Shown: positions 37,786 through 46,080 of the stretch, piece by piece | Layout: each line of letters opens with the position of its first letter | How positions within the stretch are numbered: position 1 is the first letter of the stretch | From: a virus | Virus record (IMG/VR): IMGVR_UViG_3300046535_001175 | Coordinates: 1-53,382 of that record | Length of the DNA: 53,382 bases | Reading direction: 5' to 3' (one strand) | The notes under the pieces: generated by a model | What the model was told of the DNA's origin: nothing | Seen by the model: the letters and a program-made list of their open reading frames with translations, nothing else | Databases searched by the model: none | Made by a program: the position numbers and the translations under genes

Positions 37786-37994
37786 CCGACGAGCGTGTAA
37801 ACCACCCGGCGCATTACAACTTCGGCGCCATCGAAGTCATCGACGCGATCGAAGCGTGGGGGCTCGGCTTCTCGCTCGGCAATGCGGTGAAGTACATCGC
37901 GCGGTCCGCGCACAAGGGCTCGAGACTCGAGGACTTGAAGAAAGCTCGCTGGTATCTCGAGCGCGAGATCTCCAACGCCGAGAAGACCGAATGA
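37782..37994 (+). CDS. DUF3310 small protein
   Basis: A 70-residue protein: VNHPAHYNFGAIEVIDAIEA, then FSLGNAVKYIARSAHKGSRL and DLKKARWYLEREI. This is the DUF3310 signature (HP.HY......E.ID.I......LGNA.KYI.R...K......DL.KA..YL). Family members are sometimes labelled nucleotide-kinase-like, but no P-loop is visible. GTG start in a GTGA junction. Confidence 0.85.
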   Translation: MTDERVNHPAHYNFGAIEVIDAIEAWGLGFSLGNAVKYIARSAHKGSRLEDLKKARWYLEREISNAEKTE

Positions 37995-38164
37995 GACCGG
38001 TGTTGCGCGACTTCTTCTGCGAGTACGAGCGTTGCTGCCGGCTTATCGAGGTGCGTGCGGAACTCGACCAGCGTCGGCGGTACTGTAGCAAGCGTTGCAA
38101 GCACCTGGACGCCGACAAGCGCTACCGAGAACGAATGCGGTTCGCGAAGGAGCAGAACACATGA
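37991..38164 (+). CDS. Cys-rich 57-residue protein
   Basis: ATGA start. FFCEYERCCRLIEVRAELDQ then RRYCSKRCKHLDADKRYRER gives five Cys in a zinc-finger-like spacing with a basic C-terminal helix. Probably nucleic-acid binding. Function unknown. Confidence 0.55.
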   Translation: MRPVLRDFFCEYERCCRLIEVRAELDQRRRYCSKRCKHLDADKRYRERMRFAKEQNT

Positions 38165-38418
38165 GCATCGACCCACCATTCTGGGATGACGACGAGATCG
38201 ACGGCGACTGCTCCTACGATCTCGGCGTTGTGAAGCTGCTGATCTTCGCCGCTGAGGCGTACGAAGAGCCGGGACCAGTACAGTGGGAGTGTCTCTGGAA
38301 CGACAACTCCGAGCGCGGCATCGCGCCAACCGCAGCACAAGCCAAGCGCGACGCGAAGGCATTTGCGCTCACGCTGCTCGAGCAAGTCACCGCACAACTC
38401 AAAAGGCTTGAGCCGTGA
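38161..38418 (+). CDS. unknown acidic protein
   Basis: An 85-residue protein with an acidic N-terminus (PPFWDDDEIDGDCSYDLGVV) and a helical C-terminus (AKRDAKAFALTLLEQVTAQL). ATGA start. Function unknown. Confidence 0.55.
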   Translation: MSIDPPFWDDDEIDGDCSYDLGVVKLLIFAAEAYEEPGPVQWECLWNDNSERGIAPTAAQAKRDAKAFALTLLEQVTAQLKRLEP

Positions 38419-38468
38419 GCGTACCGCGGGTTGGTGCTACGGATAGACTCACAAAAGGAGCGCAGATC

Positions 38469-39341
38469 ATGAAACCATTCTGGAACGCAGCTCGAGCTCG
38501 ACAGCAGCAGACACCGCACAAGCGAAGCGTGTTCGCGCCGGTCAAACCCAAGTCTGTGTTTTGGCTTGTCACCGATCGCGATCCCAGACCAGCGCATGCA
38601 GCGATGCGCCACGACGGCGATTTCCCGAGTTGCGTCAGGTGCGGATACCAAGCCTGTTTTTGCGCGGTGACCGTGAGAGAACAGAGAAGGCCGTTCGACC
38701 CGATGACGGGGTGGAAGGAGGCCGTCGTCCCGGGCTGCTACAAGCACGTCTCTGGGGCATTCGTTGGGAAGGATTTGGGGCACGGGTTCTGTTGGGCCGC
38801 GGGCCCCAGAGGCGACATCGTCGATCACCGGGAGTGGAAGCCCACGCTCGAGGAAGCGATGGCCGCGGCGCTCGGATACTTTACGTGGCACAGACCAGAC
38901 GGCACACATTCTCTGGTATCGACAGCCAAAAACCAGAGGGCTTGCGAATATCACGATCGTACCCAATGGCCAGATGCACGCTCCGCCGCGCTCGCGGCGC
39001 TCGAGTTCGACGCGCACGACCGCGGGCTCTACTTCGACTCTGACAAGAGAGTTGGCGAGACGCTCGAACGCGTGCCAGAAGCCGTTAGGTCGCGCGATGA
39101 TGATGCGGATCTTCCGCCCGGATGGCAGAGAGATCGTGTGTATGAGAGCGCCAATCATCCGCGCGTGTTCGGAAATCGAACTCTGCATCTGACGGTATGG
39201 CTAATGAGAGATGACCGATGGAGCACAGTGGTCGCGCCCGGAGAAAAGGAATACTTTTACTCCCGCAAGGCCGCGATGGCCGCCGCTGAAGCCTCAGTGC
39301 TACACCTACCGCGTGCCGCCGCAGTGGCCAAAGATCAGTGA
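38469..39341 (+). CDS. unknown protein of phage-restricted type
   Basis: A 290-residue protein. The ATG at 38469 has AGGAG 9 nt upstream and is preferred over an in-frame GTG at 38415. It contains a Cys motif (CVRCGYQACFC) and two short repeats of an Ala-rich helix after an aromatic strand (WKPTLEEAMAAALGYFTWHR and DARSAALAALEFDAHDRGLY). A third similar element (EYFYSRKAAMAAAEA) ends the protein, suggesting an internal repeat of a short alpha-beta unit. Function unknown. Confidence 0.6.
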   Translation: MKPFWNAARARQQQTPHKRSVFAPVKPKSVFWLVTDRDPRPAHAAMRHDGDFPSCVRCGYQACFCAVTVREQRRPFDPMTGWKEAVVPGCYKHVSGAFVGKDLGHGFCWAAGPRGDIVDHREWKPTLEEAMAAALGYFTWHRPDGTHSLVSTAKNQRACEYHDRTQWPDARSAALAALEFDAHDRGLYFDSDKRVGETLERVPEAVRSRDDDADLPPGWQRDRVYESANHPRVFGNRTLHLTVWLMRDDRWSTVVAPGEKEYFYSRKAAMAAAEASVLHLPRAAAVAKDQ

Positions 39342-39534
39342 CTTCCCGCCGCGTTGGGAAAACGCCGACCTCGGCGCGATCGAGGACAGCGGCCCGGGCT
39401 TCAGCGCACAGCCCAAGTGCGGGCATCACTTCACGCTGCTGAGCTTCGTCGACGCCGCGCGCGCGCTGAGCGAGCAGGACGGGCTGTGCTTGGCGTGCTG
39501 CAACGATCACGGCTTGCGCGGGCGTCGGCCATAG
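39313..39534 (+). CDS. unknown small protein, last rightward gene
   Basis: A 73-residue protein from a GTG at 39313 (VPPQWPKISDFPPRWENADL), 29 nt before the previous stop; a start at 39211 is possible but overlaps by 131 nt. The C-terminal half (PKCGHHFTLLSFVDAARALS, then CLACCNDH) could bind a metal. Convergent with the leftward gene at 39507. Confidence 0.45.
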   Translation: MPPQWPKISDFPPRWENADLGAIEDSGPGFSAQPKCGHHFTLLSFVDAARALSEQDGLCLACCNDHGLRGRRP

Positions 39535-39800
39535 ATGCTCTCGATACGCGTGACTTCGTCGAGCTCGTCGTCCATCAACGTGTACCGGCCCGACTCCTCG
39601 AACGGCGGAGCGCGCAGCGTGATGGCTGCCGCCTGGTCTGCGGCGTGCTGGACGCCCTGCCCGTGCTGCAGCGCCAGGTCGGTCACGGCGGCGATCACCT
39701 TCGGGGGGAGCTGCTCCGGGCGCAGGAAAAAGCATTCAGCGATCACGCCGAGACAAATCTCCAGCGGACTCCGCGCCTCCACTGCTAGGTAAGCTCGCAC
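39507..39800 (-). CDS. unknown protein downstream of the late terminator
   Basis: About 97 residues: VRAYLAVEARSPLEICLGVI, then LRPEQLPPKVIAAVTDLALQ and DDELDEVTRIESIYGRRPRK at the end. Start uncertain: GTG at 39800 or 39782; the frame extends back through the terminator stem. It would need its own promoter or read-through. The 28-nt overlap with the convergent gene lowers confidence in both ends. Confidence 0.4.
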   Translation of the reverse strand: MRAYLAVEARSPLEICLGVIAECFFLRPEQLPPKVIAAVTDLALQHGQGVQHAADQAAAITLRAPPFEESGRYTLMDDELDEVTRIESIYGRRPRKP

Positions 39801-39802
39801 AC

Positions 39803-39829
39803 ACAAAAACGCCCCGCTAGCCGCGGGTG
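39803..39829 (-). terminator. intrinsic terminator of the leftward late unit
   Basis: On the minus strand CCCGC, loop GGCTA, GCGGG is followed after GC by a run of five T. Stem bases are 39823-39827 and 39813-39817, with the U tract at 39809-39805. It lies just beyond the last lysis gene, so it probably ends the ejection-fibre-lysis transcript. Confidence 0.65.
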
Positions 39830-39866
39830 GCAATGGTGCGATATGCCCCGCAATTGGACGCTATTT

Positions 39867-40400
39867 TCAGCGCATGGGGATCGGCGTCTCGAGCGCTTCC
39901 TGCGCCGCCTTCTCTGGCGGGTCCCCGTAGTCGATGCCGCGGTCGAAGCGCCCCACAGCCTCCCGAGCGGCCGCAGCTCGCAGAGCGGGCCTGTGCTCGG
40001 TCGTGGCGGCCGCGATGCTCACCATCCGCCTGTAGAGCAGCGTGTCGTGCCGCGCCTGCTCCTTGTCACGGCAGCGCACCCAGCGGTCGACGCGTCGCTC
40101 ACGGTCCTGCAGCGAGGCATCGAACGGCGCCGGCGGCACGTCTTCGTCGCAGCCGAGTTGGCGGTCCGGCTTCGGGCCGAGCGCGGTCTCGATCTCGCCG
40201 ACGCGCTTTGTGAGCTTCTGGGCACTCTCGACGTCGTAGCGTGTGGTGATCCACAGCCACGCGGGAATCGCGATGCCGCCGAGCACGAGCGGTCCGAGCC
40301 AGCGCAAGAGGCCGAGCACCCACGCTCGAGCTCGGGAAGACTTGGCGACCGCGATCAGATGAGGTGAGAGCGAATCTCCTGGCTCTTGGTACTCCGGCAC
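39867..40400 (-). CDS. inner-membrane spanin-like protein
   Basis: A 177-residue protein. An N-terminal 27-residue cytoplasmic part is followed by one membrane helix (WVLGLLRWLGPLVLGGIAIP). A long charged periplasmic helical region follows (YDVESAQKLTKRVGEIETAL, DRERRVDRWVRCRDKEQ). This topology and its place after the endolysin resemble inner spanins (Rz). No outer-spanin gene is nested within it as far as I can see. GTG start 3 nt after the previous stop. Other membrane roles are possible. Confidence 0.5.
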   Translation of the reverse strand: MPEYQEPGDSLSPHLIAVAKSSRARAWVLGLLRWLGPLVLGGIAIPAWLWITTRYDVESAQKLTKRVGEIETALGPKPDRQLGCDEDVPPAPFDASLQDRERRVDRWVRCRDKEQARHDTLLYRRMVSIAAATTEHRPALRAAAAREAVGRFDRGIDYGDPPEKAAQEALETPIPMR

Positions 40401-40403
40401 AGC

Positions 40404-40718
40404 TCACCGCATCGCCCAAAGCTGCCGCAAGAGCAGCGCGAGCAAGTTGACGATCGCCAGAATCAGCGCCCAGCGCACGAGCTTAGGCGGCAGCGGCTTG
40501 CGCGAACGCAGCACGGCGATCGAGTTGCTCATCAGTTTGAACGTCTGCTCGATGCGCGCGAGCACGATCGCGACGGCCGTGGCGCTCGTGCGGGCTTCGA
40601 CCTGCATCATGCGCAGCTGTTGCCTGATCGGCGCTGACGCCTCGCCCTGTCCGTGCACGCGCTCGACGGGCGTGTCTTCGTCATCGGGCCCGGGCAGCGG
40701 TGGCGGTTTGTCAGGCAT
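40404..40718 (-). CDS. holin-like protein (XhlA-type topology)
   Basis: A 104-residue protein. A charged N-terminus with a helical stretch (SATAVAIVLARIEQTFKLMS) is followed by a basic spacer and a single C-terminal membrane helix (WALILAIVNLLALLLRQLW). This resembles XhlA-type holin components. It overlaps the endolysin stop by 8 nt, which supports a lysis role. A scaffold for spanin assembly is the alternative. Confidence 0.5.
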   Translation of the reverse strand: MPDKPPPLPGPDDEDTPVERVHGQGEASAPIRQQLRMMQVEARTSATAVAIVLARIEQTFKLMSNSIAVLRSRKPLPPKLVRWALILAIVNLLALLLRQLWAMR

Positions 40719-41502
40719 TGGATTCCTTGTAGCGCAATGCTGCGTCGACGCGCGCCAGGTACCAGCTCAGAGGAAAATTTCCTCCCGGGTCGGTGTGCGA
40801 AGAGCGGTGGAAAGCCTGCGTCACCTGCATGTGTGTCGTGATGCCGCGTCGCTTCGCGAGCAGTTCGCCGGCGCTCACGAACACCGGCGGGATGTGCCAC
40901 TTGACGCACAACCGCGCGGCAAGCTCGGCAGACAGCGAGAGCATGCGCGAGCCAAACTCATCGAGCCAATCGGCTTTGCTCTGTCGCACGAAGCCAGCGT
41001 GCTCGATGCCAATGCCGTTGCGGTTGGCTCCGGGCGCGTGCCACGCAACGCCGTCGTCTGGCACGCCTTGGACGATCGAATCGCAGTCCACGAAGTAGTG
41101 ACAGCTGCGCGGCGTCTCGGTGGGCGGCAGAGTCGCGAGATAATGCGCACAGTTCTCGGCGGTCGACGTCGTCTCGGGCGCCTCCATGCAGTGCGGCACG
41201 ATCAGATCGACTGCCGTGCGGTGCACGTCGCGATCCCAGCACCGGCACTCGACGTACGGGATGGTCTCCGGGAATACCGGCGCCTCACGCGTCGGCCAGA
41301 CCTTGAGTCCCACGCGCGCAGCTTCCCATTCGGCTTGCCCCACCTGTCCGGTCGCGCGCAGTCCGGCGGCGGCTTGCAGCGCGAGCGTCGCGTGGTGCGT
41401 GTCCTCACCGAAGACGCCATCGACGGCGACGACGTGACTCGTCTGGACGAGTTCCTCTTGCCAGCGGGAGACTTCCGAGCCGATGTCGCCGAGTTTGATC
41501 AT
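40711..41502 (-). CDS. endolysin: N-acetylmuramoyl-L-alanine amidase with peptidoglycan-binding domain
   Basis: A 263-residue lytic enzyme. Residues 1-65 are a PG_binding_1-like repeat (LGDIGSEVSRWQEELVQTSH, then VDGVFGEDTHHATLALQAAA). From about residue 95 comes an amidase_2 domain: IVPHCMEAPETTSTAENCAH, HYFVDCDSIVQGVPDDGVAW, HAPGANRNGIGIEHAGF and GITTHMQVTQAFHRSSHTDP. The His of IVPH, the His near the end and HTDPG would supply zinc ligands and the catalytic site. It cleaves the amide joining sugar and stem peptide. No signal peptide, so release needs a holin. ATGA start at 41502. Confidence 0.85.
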   Translation of the reverse strand: MIKLGDIGSEVSRWQEELVQTSHVVAVDGVFGEDTHHATLALQAAAGLRATGQVGQAEWEAARVGLKVWPTREAPVFPETIPYVECRCWDRDVHRTAVDLIVPHCMEAPETTSTAENCAHYLATLPPTETPRSCHYFVDCDSIVQGVPDDGVAWHAPGANRNGIGIEHAGFVRQSKADWLDEFGSRMLSLSAELAARLCVKWHIPPVFVSAGELLAKRRGITTHMQVTQAFHRSSHTDPGGNFPLSWYLARVDAALRYKESNA

Positions 41503-42062
41503 GAGATCTCGATGGCCGTCATTGCGATGTTTTTGACCTGCCCGGTGCCGCCAACAACAGCGCTTACGGCCAAGTCGTACCAATATGCCGTGCCGATGGT
41601 CAGACCTGTAATCAGCCAGTGCAAACTGAGACCTTGTAGGTCGCTAGCCGTCGCACGCTCGAGCACGCTCGTCACGATGGGGCCGACTTGTATACCAGTG
41701 AGCGTCGCAGCGTTTGCAGGGGCGGCGCCCGTTCCGTAGGAGAGCTGCGCCCGCACACCGTCGCCCGCGGTTGCCGTGGAGTTAGTTCCGTTGAACGAGA
41801 ATAGCACCAGCACGTTGCCTGACTTCGTCGGCGTGAACGTGCCGGCGAGTCCCATCATCGTGAGAGTAGTGGTGGCATTGCCGGTTGGGTCCGCCGGATT
41901 GGTGGAAGCCCCCGCGCCGCCACCGATGAGCTTGACGGTAGTGCCGCCATTCTTTGTCTGCTGCAGGTTGCCGTTAGAGTCTGCGCTCAGCCTCCCGGTT
42001 CCAGAGGCAGGCGCGCCAGGATCCGTGCCGCCCCCGATGTCATGGTAAAATGAAGTTGTCAT
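41499..42062 (-). CDS. tail-associated Gly/Thr-rich beta protein
   Basis: A 187-residue protein with a Gly/Thr/Asn-rich N-terminus (MTTSFYHDIGGGTDPGAPAS) and a beta-sandwich-like middle (TKSGNVLVLFSFNGTNSTAT, LSLHWLITGLTIGTAYWYDL). It resembles small receptor-binding or fibre-tip proteins. ATGA overlaps link it with the fibre gene upstream and the endolysin downstream. Role inferred from context. Confidence 0.55.
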   Translation of the reverse strand: MTTSFYHDIGGGTDPGAPASGTGRLSADSNGNLQQTKNGGTTVKLIGGGAGASTNPADPTGNATTTLTMMGLAGTFTPTKSGNVLVLFSFNGTNSTATAGDGVRAQLSYGTGAAPANAATLTGIQVGPIVTSVLERATASDLQGLSLHWLITGLTIGTAYWYDLAVSAVVGGTGQVKNIAMTAIEIS

Positions 42063-43306
42063 GCCACCGCACACCCGTACTTTCTTGAGAGCATATGCGC
42101 CACCGCCATCATCCTGGATGGACTCAGCGCCGGAGAGAACAACGCGTAACTCGCGATTTCGCCGGTCAGCAACAGGCTGGCGGCGTTGTTGCGACTACCG
42201 ATGTTCAGCGTCTGCGTGGTGGAGCTTGTGCCTGGATCTGAAGTGCCAGACCCGCCAGCCGTGTGAGCCGTAAGAGCGTTACCCCTAAGCCACACCATGT
42301 GCTGCACATGGGTGCCAAAGAAGAAGTGACAAATAATGAGAGGCTCAAGTCCCGCTGCCCAAGACGTCACGTTCTTGCTCGACACGACCCCGCGCCGAAC
42401 GAGAATGGAGTCGCCCGACGATCCGGATGTCAAAAAATGTCCGCGGGTCGTGCCGTCTCCGTGCTCTGCGATTATCTTGACCGCGTCAGTCATGTTTTGA
42501 CAGACCACAAACTCCGTGAACGTGCTTACGCTCAAGTTCGGAACTTGGATGCATTCCGCGCCCGCGAACTTGAGCGTCGAGTTGCCGTTCAGCGCGGCCG
42601 TGAATACGACCGGACGCTTCCCGGCCGTGACCTGCGTTCCGCTGTTTCCTTTAGGGCTGCGATCGGTCCAAGTGGAGACCTTGCTCGACGTCAGCCCAAC
42701 GTGATCGCCATCGAAGTAACAGAGCACTTCCGGGAACGCGAGCACATCCGACTCATTGAGAATCAGGAACGCCGTATCAGCCGGCGCGGCGAGTTGCGTT
42801 ACAGACGAGCCAGCCGGGCACGTGAGACTGCCGCCCGCGGAGAGCGTCAGCGGTGTGTCGATGATGACGTTTCTGTTGGCTGCCACAGTGCGCGCGGTAG
42901 AGATCGAGCTCGGAGCTCCCACGTTGAACTCGTCGTAATCGCCGTCGGCTGGCGTCACAGTTCCCACGCGCCCGTTGAAGCTGAACACGCTGCCCGCGAA
43001 GATGGTGTTGAGCGCGTCCTTGACGGTTGCGCCGGCCCAGCTCGAATCATTGGTGATCAGGCTTGCCGCGTAGTCTCCGAGCGTCGCAACAACGATGCCA
43101 ATGCGCCCGAACACGCTGGTCACCGGAGCGCCGCCAATCTGCGAGAATGTCGCGACGCCCGCAGAGCTTACGCTCGTGATCAGATAGTACGTTGGCGGCG
43201 TACCAGTAACCGTTACCCACTGACCGATATCGCGCGCGTTGTAGACGTGCGCGTCCCGCGTTGCGGTGCTCGAGAACGACGGCAATCGGAGCCACGCGGC
43301 GCTCAT
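42059..43306 (-). CDS. tail fibre-like protein with lectin (LamG-type) domain
   Basis: A 415-residue protein. The N-terminal region carries two copies of the tail-fibre motif PVTSVFGRIGIVVATLGDYA and VFSFNGRVGTVTPADGDYDE. From about residue 205, a LamG-like lectin fold follows: CYFDGDHVGLTSSKVSTWTD, RSPKGNSGTQVTAGKRPVVF and TLKFAGAECIQV, ending in IASYALFSPALSPSRMMAVA. It probably binds cell-surface sugars. It lies 4 nt after the esterase gene stop; ATG at 43306. Confidence 0.65.
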   Translation of the reverse strand: MSAAWLRLPSFSSTATRDAHVYNARDIGQWVTVTGTPPTYYLITSVSSAGVATFSQIGGAPVTSVFGRIGIVVATLGDYAASLITNDSSWAGATVKDALNTIFAGSVFSFNGRVGTVTPADGDYDEFNVGAPSSISTARTVAANRNVIIDTPLTLSAGGSLTCPAGSSVTQLAAPADTAFLILNESDVLAFPEVLCYFDGDHVGLTSSKVSTWTDRSPKGNSGTQVTAGKRPVVFTAALNGNSTLKFAGAECIQVPNLSVSTFTEFVVCQNMTDAVKIIAEHGDGTTRGHFLTSGSSGDSILVRRGVVSSKNVTSWAAGLEPLIICHFFFGTHVQHMVWLRGNALTAHTAGGSGTSDPGTSSTTQTLNIGSRNNAASLLLTGEIASYALFSPALSPSRMMAVAHMLSRKYGCAVA

Positions 43307-43310
43307 GGCT

Positions 43311-44774
43311 TCACCATGCAGCGTCTCCGAAGTACGTGCGCGCCGCGGCACGACAGCGCGCGAGCACCACCTCGTATTGTGCTGGCCAGAAATGCAGGCC
43401 GTCGTGCGGGGCAGGCAAATCGTCGATATCGATCAAGACTCTTCGCGCGCTCTCGGCGCACAACTGCTGCTCGGCAGCGCGAACGCCTCCGCTGGTGCCC
43501 GCGCCAGCAATGTGCTCTTGTACGATTAGCCACAGCAGGTCCGACCGGCCGGATCCAGACTCGACGTAAGCCTGCAGCTCCACGAAGAGATCGTGATACT
43601 GCGCTTGATTGTCGGGATCGCTTTCTCCCTGCCACCAGACGACCACGCTTTGCGGACTAGCCGCCTGCGAGTCGATGCTGTCTTTCAGGTTGAGCGCAAG
43701 GTTGCTGCTGTTGCCCGGAACCCAATCGACCTGCAGGCTCGTGCTGCTTTCGCTCGCGTCCCAATAGCCTTGATTGTTGTGGATGTTGGGCGGTCCAAGC
43801 GTGCTCACGCGATTGAGAAAACGCTTGTGTGCAATCGGCCAATTGTTCGGCTCGGTCAGATACGTCATGAACATCCCGTTACTCTGACCGGCCACCGTAA
43901 GCTGCCGACCACCTGTGGCGCCACTGTCGAAGCCGATGCCGTATCGAGAGCGCGCGTACTGGCGCATTGACATCTTCTGCGCGTCAGTCGGTTCGGAACG
44001 CGTCCAAACGATCTCCGCGATTCGTAGATTGCTTGCGGTCGCAAGGTTGCCGTTGTTGTCTGCCCAGAACCAGAGTGCCGAAACATTGCCAGCCATCACA
44101 GACGGCGTATCTGGCGACAGCTGAATCATTTTCACGCCATTGCGGATCATCAGATCGGCGGAGACTCCCCACGATGCTTCGAACACGACTGGCGTTGTGA
44201 GGATCTTGGCCTTGCCGAGCCCGTACGAACTCGTGGCAATGCTGCATATGCTGGTCAGATCTGGATCGCTCGCGTCAAAGACGTATTCATAGACACCCAT
44301 GACCGCGGGGCCGCCGTCGTAGAAACCCAACCACTGGTGACCGGACTGCACCGTGATCGAAGGCTTTTGCAGCACCAGCCAAAACCACGGCCGCGAGCCA
44401 CCAGCAATCGGGCTGCCGACGAGGCTCACACTCATCCTGTGGTTCGAGCCGTCGCCGAGTAGCGCAGCCATCGAGCCTAGACCAGCGGCCTCGAAGACGG
44501 GCCGGCTGCTTGCGTCGGGAGCTTGTAGAGCCGGGCCACCAAGCCGATCGGGAACGCTATCGCCGTGGCCGCTTACGACAATGGCGTCATCCATGCGGTA
44601 CCAGCCGCCACCGCCGACACTCGCGAAGCCGGCGTCGAGAATGGTGTCAGGTGTTCCCGTGAACGCCGCTGCTGATTGAAACATCGCGGGCGGCTGTCCT
44701 ACCCTAGCCATAGGAGGGCCGTTGCACTCGGGCAGCGCGCACAGAACAGAGAGCGCTGCAACGATTGCGATCAT
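43311..44774 (-). CDS. tail protein: lectin-like plus SGNH/sialate-esterase domain
   Basis: A 487-residue protein. The N-terminus MIAIVAALSVLCALPEC looks like a signal or membrane segment, unusual for a tail protein. Residues 40-280 are a lectin-like beta region (LGSMAALLGDGSNHRMSVSL, SRPWFWLVLQKPSITVQS). From about 295, an SGNH esterase: block I QLTVAGQSNGMFMTYL (Ser of GQSN), VVVWWQGESDPDNQ (block III-like QGES) and the His block LPAPHDGLHFWPAQY. These match CE6/sialate O-acetylesterase-type domains, which remove acetyl groups from surface polysaccharide. ATGA start. Confidence 0.75.
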   Translation of the reverse strand: MIAIVAALSVLCALPECNGPPMARVGQPPAMFQSAAAFTGTPDTILDAGFASVGGGGWYRMDDAIVVSGHGDSVPDRLGGPALQAPDASSRPVFEAAGLGSMAALLGDGSNHRMSVSLVGSPIAGGSRPWFWLVLQKPSITVQSGHQWLGFYDGGPAVMGVYEYVFDASDPDLTSICSIATSSYGLGKAKILTTPVVFEASWGVSADLMIRNGVKMIQLSPDTPSVMAGNVSALWFWADNNGNLATASNLRIAEIVWTRSEPTDAQKMSMRQYARSRYGIGFDSGATGGRQLTVAGQSNGMFMTYLTEPNNWPIAHKRFLNRVSTLGPPNIHNNQGYWDASESSTSLQVDWVPGNSSNLALNLKDSIDSQAASPQSVVVWWQGESDPDNQAQYHDLFVELQAYVESGSGRSDLLWLIVQEHIAGAGTSGGVRAAEQQLCAESARRVLIDIDDLPAPHDGLHFWPAQYEVVLARCRAAARTYFGDAAW

Positions 44775-45541
44775 GGCAGTCCATACGAGTTCGCCGTGTA
44801 GCCCGGGAAGTTCGCGCCTCTCAGGAAGGCGCGCATATTTGTAATCTGCTGCGCGGTCACATCGGAAGCCAAGATTGCGTGTGCGAATATACAGTTGTTG
44901 AAGCTGCTCAATGCTGCGAACCCGCACAACTCCATAGCGGAGAGAGAATGTGCCAGAGCGATATTCCCGTTGTTCACAGAGGTTCCGTTGACCGTTATCA
45001 CGGCAGTGCCGCCGACGGGCCACCCGACCTCTACGAGAGCCTTTCCGGTGCGCGATACTGTGCTATCGGTAAACTCGTCCGCTCCGCTCACTCGACGCGA
45101 TGTCCAGTCACCATTACCACTATTGTCGCTCAGCACGTTGAACCAAGTATCCGCCAGCGGAGCGTCCCGCACGGTGGCGCAATACTTCGTGCCTGCTTGA
45201 CCATCCTGCATGACGAGCCACAGATACGGTCGGTGCGTGTTCGTGATCGGCGCGTTGAATGCGGAGACTAGAATATCGTTCGATCCGTCACCTTGAAATG
45301 CCGGGCCGCCGTTGAATCCGGTCGCGAGGTATGCGGGCTGCTGATTTGCCGTTCCATTCGTGGCATTGGACGCGTCGTTGCCGTAGTTGTGCAGCGTCTG
45401 AACGTTTCCAGCGTTGAGGACCTTGAGCGGGTCGTTCGCGCGAAACTCAGAATGAAGAGAAGCGCCGAGAATCGTGGACGGACTGGTAGTTGTACCGCCG
45501 TGGCTGTTCGCAAGAGCCGGTGGGAAGCCGGGTCGCGTCAT
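44771..45541 (-). CDS. lectin-like tail protein
   Basis: A 256-residue protein with a LamG-like pattern: LGASLHSEFRANDPLKVLNA, NGTANQQPAYLATGFNGGPA, FQGDGSNDILVSAFNAP, HRPYLWLVMQDG, and AHAILASDVTAQQITNMRAF near the end. The middle is alike in layout to the N-terminal part of the adjacent esterase protein (DGSNHRM and DGSNDIL, followed by RPWFWLVLQ and RPYLWLVMQ). Probably a surface-binding tail component. ATGA start. Confidence 0.65.
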   Translation of the reverse strand: MTRPGFPPALANSHGGTTTSPSTILGASLHSEFRANDPLKVLNAGNVQTLHNYGNDASNATNGTANQQPAYLATGFNGGPAFQGDGSNDILVSAFNAPITNTHRPYLWLVMQDGQAGTKYCATVRDAPLADTWFNVLSDNSGNGDWTSRRVSGADEFTDSTVSRTGKALVEVGWPVGGTAVITVNGTSVNNGNIALAHSLSAMELCGFAALSSFNNCIFAHAILASDVTAQQITNMRAFLRGANFPGYTANSYGLP

Positions 45542-46080
45542 GTTACCGCCAGCGCCGCGCCCGTGTTCATCCAGAATCGAACGCACGCGTCGACGCTCGT
45601 GTAGAGCGCGTACGTGAGAATGCACTTGTTGTTCGCGACCAGCATATTGGTCGTGTTGATCGTGGTGAGGGCGTCGTCCATCTCCTTGGTGCGTCCAGAG
45701 ACAGTGATGCCGGTGATCTTCTTTCCGCCGGCTGCGGCTTGCTTGAATATGAACGTGCCGCAGTCGCCGTCTTTGCCGTTGGTCAGTGTCAACGCGAAAT
45801 CCGCCGTGACGATGTCCGTCATCTGCCACGAGTTGCTCTGACTGAGATCGAGCGTGATTGCCGAGGCGTAGACGACCTGCTTGGGGACTTGCCGGATCGA
45901 GCCGAGCTGGCTGCACAGCGCAGGAGCTATACCTGATCCCATGCACGTGTAAACGTTGCCCAACTGGTCGTCGAAGACCGTCGCGCCGAGGTCTTCTGGC
46001 ACGAACGGATACGCCAGCATTTCGGCCGTGGTGTCGAAGTGGAAGACGTAGAGTTGCTGACCTTCTTTTTTGTATCCCAT
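45538..46080 (-). CDS. tail protein, paralogue of the 46094 gene
   Basis: A 180-residue protein. After a short alpha/beta N-terminus (GQQLYVFHFDTTAEMLAYPF), residues 75-170 repeat the layout of the adjacent upstream gene: ADFALTLTNGKDGDCGTFIF, then KQAAAGGKKITGITVSGRTK. The middle resembles the beta-sandwich of short fibre proteins. Likely a minor tail or fibre component. ATGA overlap downstream. Confidence 0.6.
   Translation of the reverse strand: MGYKKEGQQLYVFHFDTTAEMLAYPFVPEDLGATVFDDQLGNVYTCMGSGIAPALCSQLGSIRQVPKQVVYASAITLDLSQSNSWQMTDIVTADFALTLTNGKDGDCGTFIFKQAAAGGKKITGITVSGRTKEMDDALTTINTTNMLVANNKCILTYALYTSVDACVRFWMNTGAALAVT

Noticed and set aside
39211-39534. Longer start at 39211 for the last rightward gene
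   Set aside because: It would overlap a well-supported gene by 131 nt, while neighbours overlap by 4-30 nt.
42263-43660. Long plus-strand open frame over the fibre genes
   Set aside because: Spans two clearly coding minus-strand genes and shows the usual Arg-rich shadow composition.
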